This document shows positions 24,370-35,264 of a DNA stretch of 64,000 bases, piece after piece (position 1 is the first letter of the stretch; the number at the start of each line of letters is the position of its first letter). Both the position numbers and the translations under genes were made by a program. Source of the stretch: Hymenobacter guriensis (GTDB taxonomy: Bacteria > Bacteroidota > Bacteroidia > Cytophagales > Hymenobacteraceae); NCBI RefSeq assembly GCF_015773195.1, contig NZ_JADWYK010000002.1, positions 372,001-436,000 of the forward strand, written 5' to 3'. Below the pieces are notes generated by a model. It had not been told where the DNA came from. It did no database searches and worked only from the letters and a program-made list of their open reading frames with translations.

Positions 24370-27300
24370 TTATTCTACCACTATCCGCTGCACCACGTGC
24401 AGGTTTTTACCCGTGATGTGCAGCAGATAAACACCCTGGCTGAGCGTTTGCGTGTCGAACTTGCTCACGCCGTTACGGCCCGGCACGAGGCGCTGCGCCA
24501 CCCGCTGCCCAAGGGTGTTGAAGAGCGTGAGCGTGGCATCGTCGGCAGCCGCTTTAGCCCCCGACAGGGAAACCAGGAAATACCCCGTGCGCGCCGGGTT
24601 GGGGTACACCCCGATGGTGAGGCCCGCGGTTTGCTGCTGCCCGGCGGTGGCTACGGTTACCGTGAAGGCCAGACTGGTCGTGTTGTTGTCGTTGCTGCTT
24701 TCGGTTAGGGAGTTATCAGGGTTCAGCACCACCAGAATGTAGTAGCTGCCCGAAGCCGTAGCCGCCGGAATGGTCGCGCCAAGCTGCAGGGGGCTCGTCT
24801 GGCCGCTGGCCAGCACAGTGCCTGTGGCGCTGCTCAGCTGTACGTCGCCGGCATCAAGGCTCTGATCGGCCGAGAGGTACACCGCGTACGGGAGGCTGCT
24901 GGCCGGGCCCGTGCCGGTGTTACTGATGGTGCTGCTCACCGTTATGGTCGCTCCAGCGGTACCGCTATTGGCCGATAGGCTGGTAGAAGAAGCCACAAAC
25001 GTGAGGTCAGGCATCAGCGTGGCCACCGGGTCAGTCACCGTCAGGGCTAGGCTGGCCAGGTTGTTGGTTTCGCTGCTCTCGGCAACTGCGCTCAGCGGGT
25101 CAGCTACAAACAGCACGTAGTAGCCGCCTGCTACCGTAGCGGCTGGAATGGTGAGCGTAGCTGTGCGCGTAGCCGTGGCACTGGCCGCGAGGCTGCCGCC
25201 CGTGGTCTGCCCTAGGCTTACGTCGGTGGCATCCAATGTCATGTTTTTCGACAGGTAGAAGCCTACGGTGCTGGTTGTAGCCGCCGTGTTGCCGCCATTG
25301 CTGATTTTCACACTGGCCGTCACCGTGGCGCCTTGCTGTACCGACGTACTCTGCAGTTCGGCCGCGCTCAGCGTCAGGTCGGCTACTGCCGGAACGGTTA
25401 CCGACAGCGCTATGCTCGCAGTGTTGTTCGTCTCACTGCTTTCGGCTACAGCCGCGGCCGCATCGGCCACGAACAGCACGTAGTAGCTGCCGGCCGTGGT
25501 GCTGGCCGGAACCGTGAGCGTAGTGGTGCGCGTGTCAGAAGCCGAGGCATTCAGGGCAGCGCCCGTCACGGTTTTCAACAGGGCGTCATTCGCGTCCCAG
25601 GTAGTGTTCGACGACAGATAGTAGCTGATGGTGCTGCTAGCAGCCGAAGCCTGGCCCTGATTTTTGACGGTAATGGAGCTGGTTACGGTATTGCCCGCCA
25701 GCACGGAAGTGCTGCCCAGCGTAGCTGCCGACAGGGCCAGGTCAGCCTGTGCGGCTTTCACCGTCAGGGCCACGCTGGCTACGTTGTCGGTTTCGTCGCT
25801 TTCGGCTACGGCCGCTGCGGCATCGGCCACGAACAGCACGTAGTAGCTGCCGGCCGTGGTGCTAGCCGGAACGGTAAACGAGCCGTTGCGCGTGGCGGTG
25901 CTGCCCGCCGCCAGGCTGCTGCCGGTGGTCTGGCTCAGGCTCACGTCACTGGCATCATAGGTAGCGTCTTTCGACAGGTAGTAGCTTACCGTGCTGGCCG
26001 TGGCGCTGGCCGTACCCGCATTTTTGATGCTGACGCTGCTGGTGAGGGCGCCGCCATTGGTAACCGACGTTGCGGACAGCGTAGCCGAAGCCAGCGTCAG
26101 ATTGGGCTGGGGCTTGGTCACCTTCAGCGCCAGGGAAGCTACGTTGTTGGTTTCGTTGGATTCCGCCACCGCTTCCGAAGGGTCAGCTACAAACAGCACG
26201 TAGTAGCTGCCTACGGCCGTGCCCGAAGGAATACTGAGCGTAGCGCTGCGGGTTGCATTGGCGCCGGCCGCCAGCGTGCCACCGGTGGTGGTAGCCAGCG
26301 GTACGTCGCTGGTGCTGAACTTGGTATCGGTGGAAAGGTAGTAGCCTACAGTGCTGGCACTGGCGCTGCCTTTGCCGGAGTTCGTAACCTTCACCGATGA
26401 CGTAAGGGAGCTGCCGGCATCCACGGTGCTGCCACTCAGCGTAGCGCCCGATAACGTCAGGTCCGGGTTATCGGCCACGCCGATACACGATACGGTGGCT
26501 TCAAAACCGGTGGAAACGTAGTAATCGGTGGCAAAAACGATGGTAATAGCCCCGGTGCTGCCCGTTGCTTTCACCGTACCCGGCGAGGCATTGTAGTACG
26601 TGTAGGAGCCCAATAGCGGGGAAGACGTGTCCGGCCCGTTGTAGATGTACAGGTAGGAATAGTAGTTCAGGGTGAACTGCGTGAAGTCGAGCTGCACCTT
26701 GGCCCCGCTGGTAGCCGGGTAAATCGTCAGCGTGCCATTGGCATAGGAAGTGTAGTCGTCCGCGCCGCCGTTGTCGTAGATTTTGGTGCCGCAGGTGGTA
26801 ATGCTGGCCATGCCCGATGTAGGAACCACGGTACCGTTGAAAGGCTCGGTTATGGTAATGCCAATGGCCGTGGCGTTGTTCTGCTCGTTGGTTTCCGAAA
26901 CCAGGTTGGTTGCATCGGCCACTACCAGAATATAGTAGGCCCCCGGCGTGGCATCCGTAGGAATGGTGTTGCTGAACGAGCGGTACGAATAATCATAGGC
27001 CGACACGTAGCCGCCGGTAGACGTGGTCAACAGCTCGTCGTTGCTGTCGAGCGTGGCATCCTTCGATAGATATACCTGGGCATTGCTGGACGCAGTGGCC
27101 GTATTGCCGCCATTGTACACGGAGAACGTCGTGGTCAGGCTGCCGCCCGCTGCCACCGAGTAGCGCGACAGGGAGGCCGAGTAGATAGCCAGGTCGATGC
27201 CGGGCGTAATCACCGATATGGTGTAGGCCGTGACGTTGTTCTGCTCGTTGCTCTCGGCTACCTGATTCTGGAAGTCGGCCGCAAACAGGATGTAGTAGGT

Positions 27301-29112
27301 GCCAGCCGCCGTGCCGGCCGGAATCTGCACGGAAGCATATGGGTAGGCATAGTAGCCCGCGCTGATGTTGCTGACGGTGCTGTACGTCAGCAGCACGTCG
27401 TTGCCATCGAGCGTGGAGTTCTTGGAGAGGTAGTACCCCAGGCTCGACGAGCTGGCGGTAGAGTTGCCCTGGTTGTACACGTAGGCCGAAACCGAAACGC
27501 TGCTGCCGCTGGCTACCGACGAAGGGCTGACCCCAGTTGACTGCACTGTCAAATCCACGTAGGGTTCCACTACCTGCAGCGTAACACTGCTGACGTTGTT
27601 GTTTTCGTTGGATTCCGCTACCTGATCTTTATAGTCGGCCACGAACAGCACGTAGTAGGTGCCCGCCGTGGCGGTAGTCGGCACGGTGAGGTAGGACCCG
27701 CGGTAGTCACTGGCATTGGCCGCCAGAGCCGAGCCGTTCACCGAGTTCAGCAGCACGTCTTTGCTGTCGAGCTTGGTATCGTTGGACAGGTAGTAGCCTA
27801 CGTTGGAGCTGCTGGCCGATGTATTGCCCTGATTGTAGATGTAGGTGGTGCCCGTGATGGTAGTGCCGGCCGTGACGGAAGTGGCACTTAGCTGCGACTG
27901 GGTAGGCACCAGGTCGATGCTGGCTTTGGCCACTGTAATGGCTACGGCCGTCACGTTGTTGTCCTCGTTGGTTTCGGTTACCAGATCCTGATAATCGGCT
28001 GCGAACAGCACGTAGTAAGTGCCCGGTACCACGGAGGACGGGATGTTGGTGTAGGCGTTGGCGTAGTTGGAGTAGCTGGCATTCAGCGTGCCGCCGAACG
28101 TAGACGTTAGCAGCTGGTCTTTGCTGTCGAGCTTGTTGTCGGTGGACAGGTAGTAGCCCACGCTGCTGGAGCTGGCATTGGTGTTGCCGGTATTCTGGAT
28201 GTACGAAGTCAGGCTGATGGCATTGCCGGCCGCCGTGGAAGTTGGCGACACATTGGCCTGCGTCATCACCAGGTCCACCGCCGCCGGAATAACGTTGACG
28301 GATACGGTAGCAATGTTATTATCCTCGTTGCTTTCCGCTACGGCATCCTGATAGTCGCCCACAAACAGCAGGTAGTAGTTGCCCGTGTTGGTAATGGCCG
28401 GAATCTGCACGGAGGCTTCGCGGTAGCTGGAGGCGCCTACGGCCAGGTTGCTGCCCGTGCTGTTGCCAATCAGAATGTCGCTGCCGTCCAGCTTCGCATC
28501 TTTCGACAGGTAGTAGCCCACCGAGCTGCTGGTAGCTGTGGTGCCCGTGAGGTTGTAGATAGAGGATGTTACGTACACGTTGTTGCCAGCCACCACCGAC
28601 AGCGGCTGCACGGAGGCACCTTGCACGGCCAAGTCGGGCTTGGGTACGGTAGTCACGCAGCTGATGCTGGCGGCAAAGCCGGCGTAGTTGTAATAGCTGG
28701 TGGCAAACCGCACCGTTACGGCGCCGGTGGAGCCAGTGCCATACACCGTGCCGGGGTTGGAGGAATACGAGTTGGTGTACTCACCAATCAGCGGCGACGA
28801 GGTGGATGGCCCGTCGTAGATGCGCAGCACATCGTAGTAGTAAGTTGAAACGGCCGAAAAGTCCAGCTTGATTTTGCTGCCCGCAGTGGCCGGATAAATG
28901 GTAATAGTGCCGTCGGCATAGGTGGTGTAGTTGCCGTTGGCGCCACCGTTATCATACAGCATGCCTTCGCACGTGGTAATGGAGGTGGTGCCCGAGGCCG
29001 GAATGGTGTAGGACTGCGCGGTGGCCGAGTTGCTCAGAACCCCGCTGGCCAGCAGCAGTATCCAGAAAGAAAACCACTTGAACGGCGAGGCTGATGCGTA
29101 GCGTTTGGTCAT
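24370..29112 (-). CDS. Giant secreted CUB/CARDB repeat protein with T9SS sorting domain
   Basis: From the ATG at 29,112 (MTKRYASASPFKWFSFWILL) the precursor has 1580 residues. After a signal peptide (to about 33) come a CUB-like domain (about 35-155), five CARDB repeats of about 119 residues (155-750), a second CUB-like domain (755-875), five more CARDB repeats (880-1485) and a type A T9SS sorting domain (GVYPNP ... LFNTLGQRV ... LSQGVYLLHI). Each CARDB repeat has VGYYLS, GTYYVLFVAD and AESNEDNN-like words; the Asp/Asn-rich words may bind calcium. CUB and CARDB are adhesion-type beta-sandwiches, so a surface adhesin or matrix protein is inferred. No enzymatic domain is seen. Confidence 0.9.
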   Translation of the reverse strand: MTKRYASASPFKWFSFWILLLASGVLSNSATAQSYTIPASGTTSITTCEGMLYDNGGANGNYTTYADGTITIYPATAGSKIKLDFSAVSTYYYDVLRIYDGPSTSSPLIGEYTNSYSSNPGTVYGTGSTGAVTVRFATSYYNYAGFAASISCVTTVPKPDLAVQGASVQPLSVVAGNNVYVTSSIYNLTGTTATSSSVGYYLSKDAKLDGSDILIGNSTGSNLAVGASSYREASVQIPAITNTGNYYLLFVGDYQDAVAESNEDNNIATVSVNVIPAAVDLVMTQANVSPTSTAAGNAISLTSYIQNTGNTNASSSSVGYYLSTDNKLDSKDQLLTSTFGGTLNASYSNYANAYTNIPSSVVPGTYYVLFAADYQDLVTETNEDNNVTAVAITVAKASIDLVPTQSQLSATSVTAGTTITGTTYIYNQGNTSASSSNVGYYLSNDTKLDSKDVLLNSVNGSALAANASDYRGSYLTVPTTATAGTYYVLFVADYKDQVAESNENNNVSSVTLQVVEPYVDLTVQSTGVSPSSVASGSSVSVSAYVYNQGNSTASSSSLGYYLSKNSTLDGNDVLLTYSTVSNISAGYYAYPYASVQIPAGTAAGTYYILFAADFQNQVAESNEQNNVTAYTISVITPGIDLAIYSASLSRYSVAAGGSLTTTFSVYNGGNTATASSNAQVYLSKDATLDSNDELLTTSTGGYVSAYDYSYRSFSNTIPTDATPGAYYILVVADATNLVSETNEQNNATAIGITITEPFNGTVVPTSGMASITTCGTKIYDNGGADDYTSYANGTLTIYPATSGAKVQLDFTQFTLNYYSYLYIYNGPDTSSPLLGSYTYYNASPGTVKATGSTGAITIVFATDYYVSTGFEATVSCIGVADNPDLTLSGATLSGSTVDAGSSLTSSVKVTNSGKGSASASTVGYYLSTDTKFSTSDVPLATTTGGTLAAGANATRSATLSIPSGTAVGSYYVLFVADPSEAVAESNETNNVASLALKVTKPQPNLTLASATLSATSVTNGGALTSSVSIKNAGTASATASTVSYYLSKDATYDASDVSLSQTTGSSLAAGSTATRNGSFTVPASTTAGSYYVLFVADAAAAVAESDETDNVASVALTVKAAQADLALSAATLGSTSVLAGNTVTSSITVKNQGQASAASSTISYYLSSNTTWDANDALLKTVTGAALNASASDTRTTTLTVPASTTAGSYYVLFVADAAAAVAESSETNNTASIALSVTVPAVADLTLSAAELQSTSVQQGATVTASVKISNGGNTAATTSTVGFYLSKNMTLDATDVSLGQTTGGSLAASATATRTATLTIPAATVAGGYYVLFVADPLSAVAESSETNNLASLALTVTDPVATLMPDLTFVASSTSLSANSGTAGATITVSSTISNTGTGPASSLPYAVYLSADQSLDAGDVQLSSATGTVLASGQTSPLQLGATIPAATASGSYYILVVLNPDNSLTESSNDNNTTSLAFTVTVATAGQQQTAGLTIGVYPNPARTGYFLVSLSGAKAAADDATLTLFNTLGQRVAQRLVPGRNGVSKFDTQTLSQGVYLLHITGKNLHVVQRIVVE

Positions 29113-29196
29113 ATAGTCAGCAAGTAAAAAGCAGAGAGCAGGCCAGTCGGCACCACGCACTGGGGCAGGCCGGCGGGCAAAAAGGAAAAGGCAAGG

Positions 29197-29511
29197 TTAT
29201 TCTTCTTCCTGGGGCACAAGCAGGAATACGTCTTCGCCGGGACGCTTCATAATGTATTTTTCCCGGGCAAACTTTTCGAGCAACTCCGGACTGCTGAGCA
29301 GCTCGGCGCGGTCTTTCTTTACTTTATCGATTTCACTTAGATAGTATTCCTTCTCGGTATTGAGCTCCCGCCATTTCGAATACACATCGTACTGTTTGAT
29401 CAGGTCGTTGGCATCGAACAGGAACATCCAGGCCAGGAAAGCCAACCCGGCCAGGAAGTAAAAGCTGCGCAGAAAACCGGGCACCCGCTCCAGCATCGTA
29501 GTCCAAACCAT
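29197..29511 (-). CDS. ftsB: Septum formation initiator, FtsB/DivIC-like
   Basis: The 104-residue protein has one transmembrane helix (FYFLAGLAFLAWMFLFDAND, about residues 15-34) followed by a coiled coil (WRELNTEKEYYLSEIDKVKK) and a short C-terminal region EKFAREKYIMKRPGEDVFLL, the standard FtsB/DivIC architecture. It would link FtsL and FtsQ in the divisome. The ATG at 29,511 is chosen over a TTG at 29,520 because a TACCTTTG promoter element overlaps that TTG. Sitting just downstream of eno is the usual position of this gene in many bacteria. Confidence 0.88.
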   Translation of the reverse strand: MVWTTMLERVPGFLRSFYFLAGLAFLAWMFLFDANDLIKQYDVYSKWRELNTEKEYYLSEIDKVKKDRAELLSSPELLEKFAREKYIMKRPGEDVFLLVPQEEE

Positions 29512-29517
29512 AGGTTT

Positions 29518-29525
29518 CAAAGGTA
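29518..29525 (-). promoter_or_regulatory. -7 promoter element 6 nt before the ftsB-like ATG
   Basis: The minus strand reads TACCTTTG, an exact TAnnTTTG match, 6 nt before the ATG at 29,511. As with the gene at 12,076 this predicts a leaderless or nearly leaderless transcript. Confidence 0.6.
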
Positions 29526-29532
29526 AAGCAAA

Positions 29533-29560
29533 GGAGCCGATCTGTTGGCAGACCGGCTCC
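29533..29560 (-). terminator. Intrinsic terminator of eno
   Basis: GGAGCCGATCTG (29,533-29,544) pairs with CAGACCGGCTCC (29,549-29,560) with one mismatch and a TTGG loop. On the minus strand it is followed by TTTGCTTTACC. It lies between eno and the promoter of the next gene. Confidence 0.75.
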
Positions 29561-29597
29561 TGAAAATTTTACGCGTAAGGTTGTACTATTCTGCGCC

Positions 29598-31043
<1,446 letters not shown>

Positions 31044-31826
31044 CTACCCTTCCAGCCACCGCCGGAACTCGGGCGTCTGGGCGGCGCTGGTGGTGAGTAC
31101 CACGTCGGCTTTGCCGCGCAACTTCACGGCCAGCCGGTTGTTGAAGTACGGCTCCACTTTCTCCACGAAACCAATGTTGACCAGCTCCGAGCGGTTCAGG
31201 CGCCCAAAGTGCGCGGGGTTCAGCTGGCGCTCCACCTCCGTGAGGGTGCCGCTGAGCGGGTAGCGCGTGCCGGCTGCGTCCACGGCAAAGGTTACGCCCT
31301 CGTCAGCCTGCACGTAGGCCACTTCCTCCACCTGCAGAATGTAGAGGCCATTGCGCATGCGCACCGAAAAGCGCTGCCGGTACTGCGGCTGGCCTACCTG
31401 GCGCAGGGCCTGGCTTAGCTCGCGCACTACCTCCGGGCTAAGGGCTGGGGTGGCGGGCTGCGCAAAGCTGCCCTGCAGCAGCTGGTACTTGGTCAGCGCC
31501 TCCTGAAACTGCTCGTAGGTGAATGGCTTGAGCAGGTAAGCAATGCCGTTGCCCTGGAAGGCGGGCAGCAGAAACTGGTCGTAGGCCGTGGTGAAGATGA
31601 TGGGGCAGGTGACGCGAAACCGCTCGTACAGTGAAAACACGTTGCCATCAAGCAGCTCAATATCTGAGAAAATCAGGTCGGGCATAGGGTGTGTCTGCAG
31701 CCACGCCAGTGCCTTTTCCACGCTGCGCACCACCGGCGGCGCAGTGGCGCACAGGCCCGCCTGCCGCAGGAACTGCACCGTTTGCCGGGCGGCCGGCTCC
31801 TCGTCTTCCAGGATTAGGATATGCAT
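31044..31826 (-). CDS. LytTR-family response regulator
   Basis: The 260-residue protein has an N-terminal receiver domain (ILILEDEEPAARQTV, phosphoacceptor Asp55 in LIFSDIELLDG, conserved Lys in AYLLKPFTYEQF) and a C-terminal LytTR DNA-binding domain from about residue 150 (FSVRMRNGLYILQVEEVAYV ... GRLNRSELVNIGFVEKVEPY). Such regulators dimerise on phosphorylation and bind direct repeats in promoters. Its partner is the LytS-like kinase encoded directly upstream on the same strand. Targets are unknown; the gene order is the usual kinase-then-regulator pair of Bacteroidota. Confidence 0.93.
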   Translation of the reverse strand: MHILILEDEEPAARQTVQFLRQAGLCATAPPVVRSVEKALAWLQTHPMPDLIFSDIELLDGNVFSLYERFRVTCPIIFTTAYDQFLLPAFQGNGIAYLLKPFTYEQFQEALTKYQLLQGSFAQPATPALSPEVVRELSQALRQVGQPQYRQRFSVRMRNGLYILQVEEVAYVQADEGVTFAVDAAGTRYPLSGTLTEVERQLNPAHFGRLNRSELVNIGFVEKVEPYFNNRLAVKLRGKADVVLTTSAAQTPEFRRWLEG

Positions 31827-31837
31827 CTTATCGTGTT

Positions 31838-31968
31838 GAGTTGCCCGTTTCTGATGTCAGCTGCCAGTTGTTAGTATCAGGCTACCATATTGCACACTAG
31901 TTGCTTCTTTGAATTCTATATGACCTCCATAGTATAGCCGCAAACTAATAACGGACGACTGGCAACTC
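31838..31968. repeat. Imperfect inverted repeat between kinase and regulator genes
   Basis: Arms 31,838-31,880 and 31,941-31,968 share complementary words (GAGTTGCC with GGCAACTC, CAGTTGTTAGT with ACTAATAAC) with gaps. It fills the 145-bp gap of an otherwise operon-like gene pair. Pairing is weaker than in the other members. Confidence 0.45.
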
Positions 31969-31971
31969 CTT

Positions 31972-33003
31972 TCAGGCCGCCGAGTATGCCCGCGCCGGAG
32001 CCACCAGCGGCACCGTCACAGCGAAGGTAGCGGCCGTATCCGTCACCGCAATTTCCCGGTTGCCGAGCAGCCGGTACCGCTCCCGCAGGTTGGCCAGACC
32101 AGTGCCAGTCGAGTCGACCGTGGTGAGCTTGGGCCGGCGCGGGTGCGTCACGGTCAGCGCAGTTTCGGTGACGTCAATGGTTATTAGCAGCGGCGTGTCG
32201 TCGTTGCCGGCGTTGTGCTTGATGGCGTTTTCTACCAGCAGCTGCAGCGTGCCCGGTACCACCAACAGCCGGTCCGGGTCTACGTTTTCGGGTAGCGTCT
32301 GCCGGAAGTCGTAGGCCGTTCCAAAACGGTGGCGGAGCAGGTAGATGTATTCTTCCACGAAACGCAGTTCCTCCGTCAGCGGCACAAAGTCCTCATCCTT
32401 GTAGCGTATAAGAAAGCGGTATAGCGCCGCAAAACGGTTGAGAAACTCATTGGCCTCGGCCGGGTCGTGCTGGATAAGGGCGCGCAGCACGTTGAGGTTG
32501 TTGAAGAGGAAGTGCGGATCCAGCTGGGCTTTGAGGTTGCGCAACTCGCTTTCCGTCTGGGCTTGGCGCACCTGCAGCAGCTTTTGCTGCAGATCGAAGT
32601 AGCGCTTGGCCGTGAGCAGCACCGCCAGCAGCCCGTAGCTTTTGGCGTGGGCTACGGCTCCCAGCACAATGCGCATACCCGACAAATCGATGCGGTGCCC
32701 GAGCAGGCTGCCGTACACCAGCAGGTACAGTCCCCCGCTCAGCAGCAAGAACACCGGCACCTGCCCCAGCCGCGACCAGTGCCTGCGGTCCAGAAACAGC
32801 GGCAGAAACTGGCCGACGATTACCGCCACTGTGGTGGTATCGAACAGCACCGTCACGACTACTACCGGCAGGGTCCGCCACCAGCTCCAGCCGGTATCCG
32901 ATATGTACTGGAGCAGCAGCACCGGCGCTACCACGGCCCAATATGCCAGAATCAGCCGAACGTCGGAGCGCGTGAGGCGGTGCTTGAGCAGAAACGAGGT
33001 CAT
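31972..33003 (-). CDS. LytS-like sensor histidine kinase
   Basis: From the ATG at 33,003 (MTSFLLKHRLTRSDVRLILA) the protein has 343 residues: four predicted membrane helices in the first 135 residues, a short coiled linker (LQQKLLQVRQAQTESELRNL), the His_kinase dimerisation motif QLDPHFLFNNLNVL with phospho-His164, and an ATPase domain with N-box LLVENAIKHNAG and G-box GTGLANLRERYRLLG. No extracytoplasmic sensor domain is obvious, so the membrane part itself may sense the signal. It phosphorylates the LytTR regulator encoded next. The longer start at 33,081 overlaps the upstream gene and is not preferred. Confidence 0.9.
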   Translation of the reverse strand: MTSFLLKHRLTRSDVRLILAYWAVVAPVLLLQYISDTGWSWWRTLPVVVVTVLFDTTTVAVIVGQFLPLFLDRRHWSRLGQVPVFLLLSGGLYLLVYGSLLGHRIDLSGMRIVLGAVAHAKSYGLLAVLLTAKRYFDLQQKLLQVRQAQTESELRNLKAQLDPHFLFNNLNVLRALIQHDPAEANEFLNRFAALYRFLIRYKDEDFVPLTEELRFVEEYIYLLRHRFGTAYDFRQTLPENVDPDRLLVVPGTLQLLVENAIKHNAGNDDTPLLITIDVTETALTVTHPRRPKLTTVDSTGTGLANLRERYRLLGNREIAVTDTAATFAVTVPLVAPARAYSAA

Positions 33004-33077
33004 ACTACGAATGTAAGGCAAGGGGCTGGGCGGGCAAATACGCTTTTCGGGGAGTACATGCAGAAGCAGGTGCATGC

Positions 33078-34385
33078 TCACGGCTGCAGGGCCTGCACAG
33101 CGGCCGAGTTGCGTACCAGAATCAGGTATTGCACATAAGCCGTAGCCGGCAGCTCCGGCCGGAAGTGGATTTGCTGGCCCCTGGGCACGCCCGGCGCGTA
33201 GCTTACCCGAATGGGCTGCTGGTTGGTGGCTGCAGCCGGGGCATTCAGCTGAAATACGGTGCTACTGCCCGGCTGGGTCTGAGCTTTCAGCTCCGCCATT
33301 CCATCAATGAGCGTCAGCGGGCCGTCGTGGTTGAATTTATCGGATTGGACGTAGCGCTGGGCAGGGCCGGCCGTGGACAGAAAGTTGCCCGGCAGCAGCA
33401 TCTGGCAATCGGCAAACACGCACATCAACGACACTACTTTGTCGCGCACCGGCAAGCTACTCTGGCGCACCAGCCCCGCAAACAGGGTGGCGCCGCTTTG
33501 CAGGGGACTTTGCAGCACGTGCGCCAGCCCCCAGAAGCCGTATAGCTTCTGCCCGGTCAGGTGCTGTGCCTCATACAGCGCCAGAAAGTTGGCGAAGATG
33601 TTCTTTTCCCGGACCAGCATGCTGCTGCGGTTCTGCGTAGCGCCCACCAGCAGATGCCGTACATCCTCATACCGCTTGCCAAGAGCGGTTCGGTGGTTGC
33701 CTTCGGGCTGCTGTAGGGTGCGCAAAGCGCGTTGAGCTACGGCCCCCAACAAAGATCCAGCCGGCGGCAACTGTCGGAGCAGCACAGTTACCGAATCCAG
33801 CTGCCCGCGCAATGCTACATCCAGTCCTTTTTTTGGCAGCACCGCCGTGAGGTAATCTGCCGCCAGAGGCAGATCCTGCAGCTGGTCGAGGCCCAGGAAA
33901 CGAACCTGCCGCTTTTTGGGCAGCGTCTGGTTCCAGCTGCGAATCTGCTGGAATTTGGCTCGCAGTTCCTGGTTGGCCCACTGCGAAGTTTCAGCGTTCC
34001 AGCTGCGGAAGATTCGGTCGAGCGTAGCTTCCTGCCCGGTGCGCAGGTACTCGTTCAGGTAGTATGCTTTGGCGCAGTCCACTTCGGCTACGTAGGTTCG
34101 CACGCCGGCCCGCTCGTTCAGGTGCTTAAGCAGGGCCAGGTCAATTTCCTGCGGGCGCTGCACACCGTGGGCTTCTCCCAGCAGAAACAGCTCGTTCTGG
34201 TAGAAGGCCGCATCGAAAGCCGGAAACGCGGCCTTGCCCCCAAACTTTATGGTTGATGCTGGCACGTTCGCAAAACGCGCCGCCGGCTGCACAGCCTCTG
34301 CCGATTGGCCGTAAGTTTGGGTGGCTCCCAGCCAGATGCTGGCGGCACAAACCAGGGTTTTCAGGGAAAAGCGGGTTGTAGTCAT
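33078..34385 (-). CDS. Secreted EreA/ChaN-like (Tiki superfamily) protein
   Basis: The 435-residue product has a signal peptide (cleavage near residue 26, TYGQ). The motif LFLLGEAHGVQRPQEIDLAL with Glu71 and His73 and later FWGLAHVLQSP resemble the metal/active-site pattern of erythromycin-esterase-like and ChaN/TraB (Tiki) proteins. Catalysis and substrate are unknown; the export signal argues against a cytoplasmic resistance enzyme. It lies between the ribosomal cluster and the two-component genes, on the same strand. The call is based on motifs seen by eye and should be treated as provisional. Confidence 0.55.
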   Translation of the reverse strand: MTTTRFSLKTLVCAASIWLGATQTYGQSAEAVQPAARFANVPASTIKFGGKAAFPAFDAAFYQNELFLLGEAHGVQRPQEIDLALLKHLNERAGVRTYVAEVDCAKAYYLNEYLRTGQEATLDRIFRSWNAETSQWANQELRAKFQQIRSWNQTLPKKRQVRFLGLDQLQDLPLAADYLTAVLPKKGLDVALRGQLDSVTVLLRQLPPAGSLLGAVAQRALRTLQQPEGNHRTALGKRYEDVRHLLVGATQNRSSMLVREKNIFANFLALYEAQHLTGQKLYGFWGLAHVLQSPLQSGATLFAGLVRQSSLPVRDKVVSLMCVFADCQMLLPGNFLSTAGPAQRYVQSDKFNHDGPLTLIDGMAELKAQTQPGSSTVFQLNAPAAATNQQPIRVSYAPGVPRGQQIHFRPELPATAYVQYLILVRNSAAVQALQP

Positions 34386-34589
34386 GGCAACGAAAGGATT
34401 AGCGTGAAGGAATGCCTCAAAGCACGCCGTTCAGGCTGCCGCTACCGCCGCCTATCCTGCCAAGCCGCTGAAACTACTGGTGAACTGTGGGAAAAATCCA
34501 TTTAACAGTCCGTACGCACCGGGCACGAAAAAGGGACGCACCTTGCGGCACGTCCCTTTTCAGTTTGTAAGCTTAGCTTACGAAACCAA
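34386..34589. other. Gap between rplQ and the EreA/ChaN-like gene
   Basis: 204 bp. Apart from the rplQ terminator at 34,529-34,560 (listed separately) no promoter word or gene is recognised. Confidence 0.4.
34529..34560 (-). terminator. Intrinsic terminator ending the ribosomal cluster
   Basis: AAAAGGGACG (34,529-34,538) pairs with CGTCCCTTTT (34,551-34,560); the flanking A- and T-runs give a U-tract on the minus strand. It stands 30 bp after the rplQ stop codon and closes the 20-kb S10-spc-alpha block. Confidence 0.88.
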
Positions 34590-35162
34590 TTACTCAGCGG
34601 CTTTTTCCTCGCGGGTTTCGTCGTTGTGCAGGGTTTCGGTAGCTGTATCTTCCGGAGCCGAAACTTCCGTAGTAGCGGCGGCAGCGGGAGCAGCTTCAGC
34701 AGCCGGAGCAGCCGCTTCAGTCGTCGTAGCTTTTTTCTTGCCGCGCGAACGACGGGTAGTCGTCTTGGCTTCGCCGGCCGATTTGGCTTCCAGCAGGGCT
34801 TCGTTGTAGTCAACCAGTTCAATCACGCACATTTCGGCGTTGTCGCCCAGGCGAGAGTCGCTCAGCTTGATGATGCGGGTATAGCCACCGGGACGGTTGG
34901 CAATCTTGCCAGCTACCACGTCGAACAGCTCCTTGATGGATTCTTTGTTCTGCAGGGTAGAGAAGACGGTACGACGCGAGTGCGTGGTATCGCTCTTGGC
35001 CTTGGTGAGCAGGGGCTCGATGAACTTGCGCAGCGCTTTAGCTTTGGCCACCGTGGTGGTGATGCGCTTGCTCACGATCAGCGACGATGCCATGTTCGAC
35101 AGCATCGCGTTGCGGTGAGAGGCCGTGCGGCCGAGGTGGTTGATGGTTTTACCGTGACGCAT
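34590..35162 (-). CDS. rplQ: 50S ribosomal protein L17
   Basis: The L17 core ([20 protein letters not shown] ... [12 protein letters not shown]) spans about 120 residues; the start at 35,162 is the conserved MRHGK, not the ATG 33 bp upstream. Beyond the core there is a ~60-residue tail that is first basic ([11 protein letters not shown]) and then Ala/Glu-rich and acidic, giving 190 residues in total. Such tails on L17 are common in Bacteroidota. Last gene of the cluster, separated from rpoA by an inverted repeat. Confidence 0.95.
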   Translation of the reverse strand: MRHGKTINHLGRTASHRNAMLSNMASSLIVSKRITTTVAKAKALRKFIEPLLTKAKSDTTHSRRTVFSTLQNKESIKELFDVVAGKIANRPGGYTRIIKLSDSRLGDNAEMCVIELVDYNEALLEAKSAGEAKTTTRRSRGKKKATTTEAAAPAAEAAPAAAATTEVSAPEDTATETLHNDETREEKAAE

Positions 35163-35264
35163 AAAAAAGAGAAAATGTACGCTTGCGGGCAGCAACCACG
35201 GCGGAAAGCAACAGTGTTGCTCTCACATTAGAACCGCTGCCCCTGGGGCGCACTGGTGAAAAAA

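Noticed and set aside
24370..29112. Regular ~360-bp spaced repeats that could look like a satellite or CRISPR-like array
   Set aside because: The repeats are in frame, diverged, and encode CARDB domains; there are no short identical repeats with unique spacers.
33078..34385. Macrolide resistance by an erythromycin esterase
   Set aside because: The GEAHG-type motif is shared by the wider EreA/ChaN superfamily and the protein has an export signal; resistance cannot be claimed.
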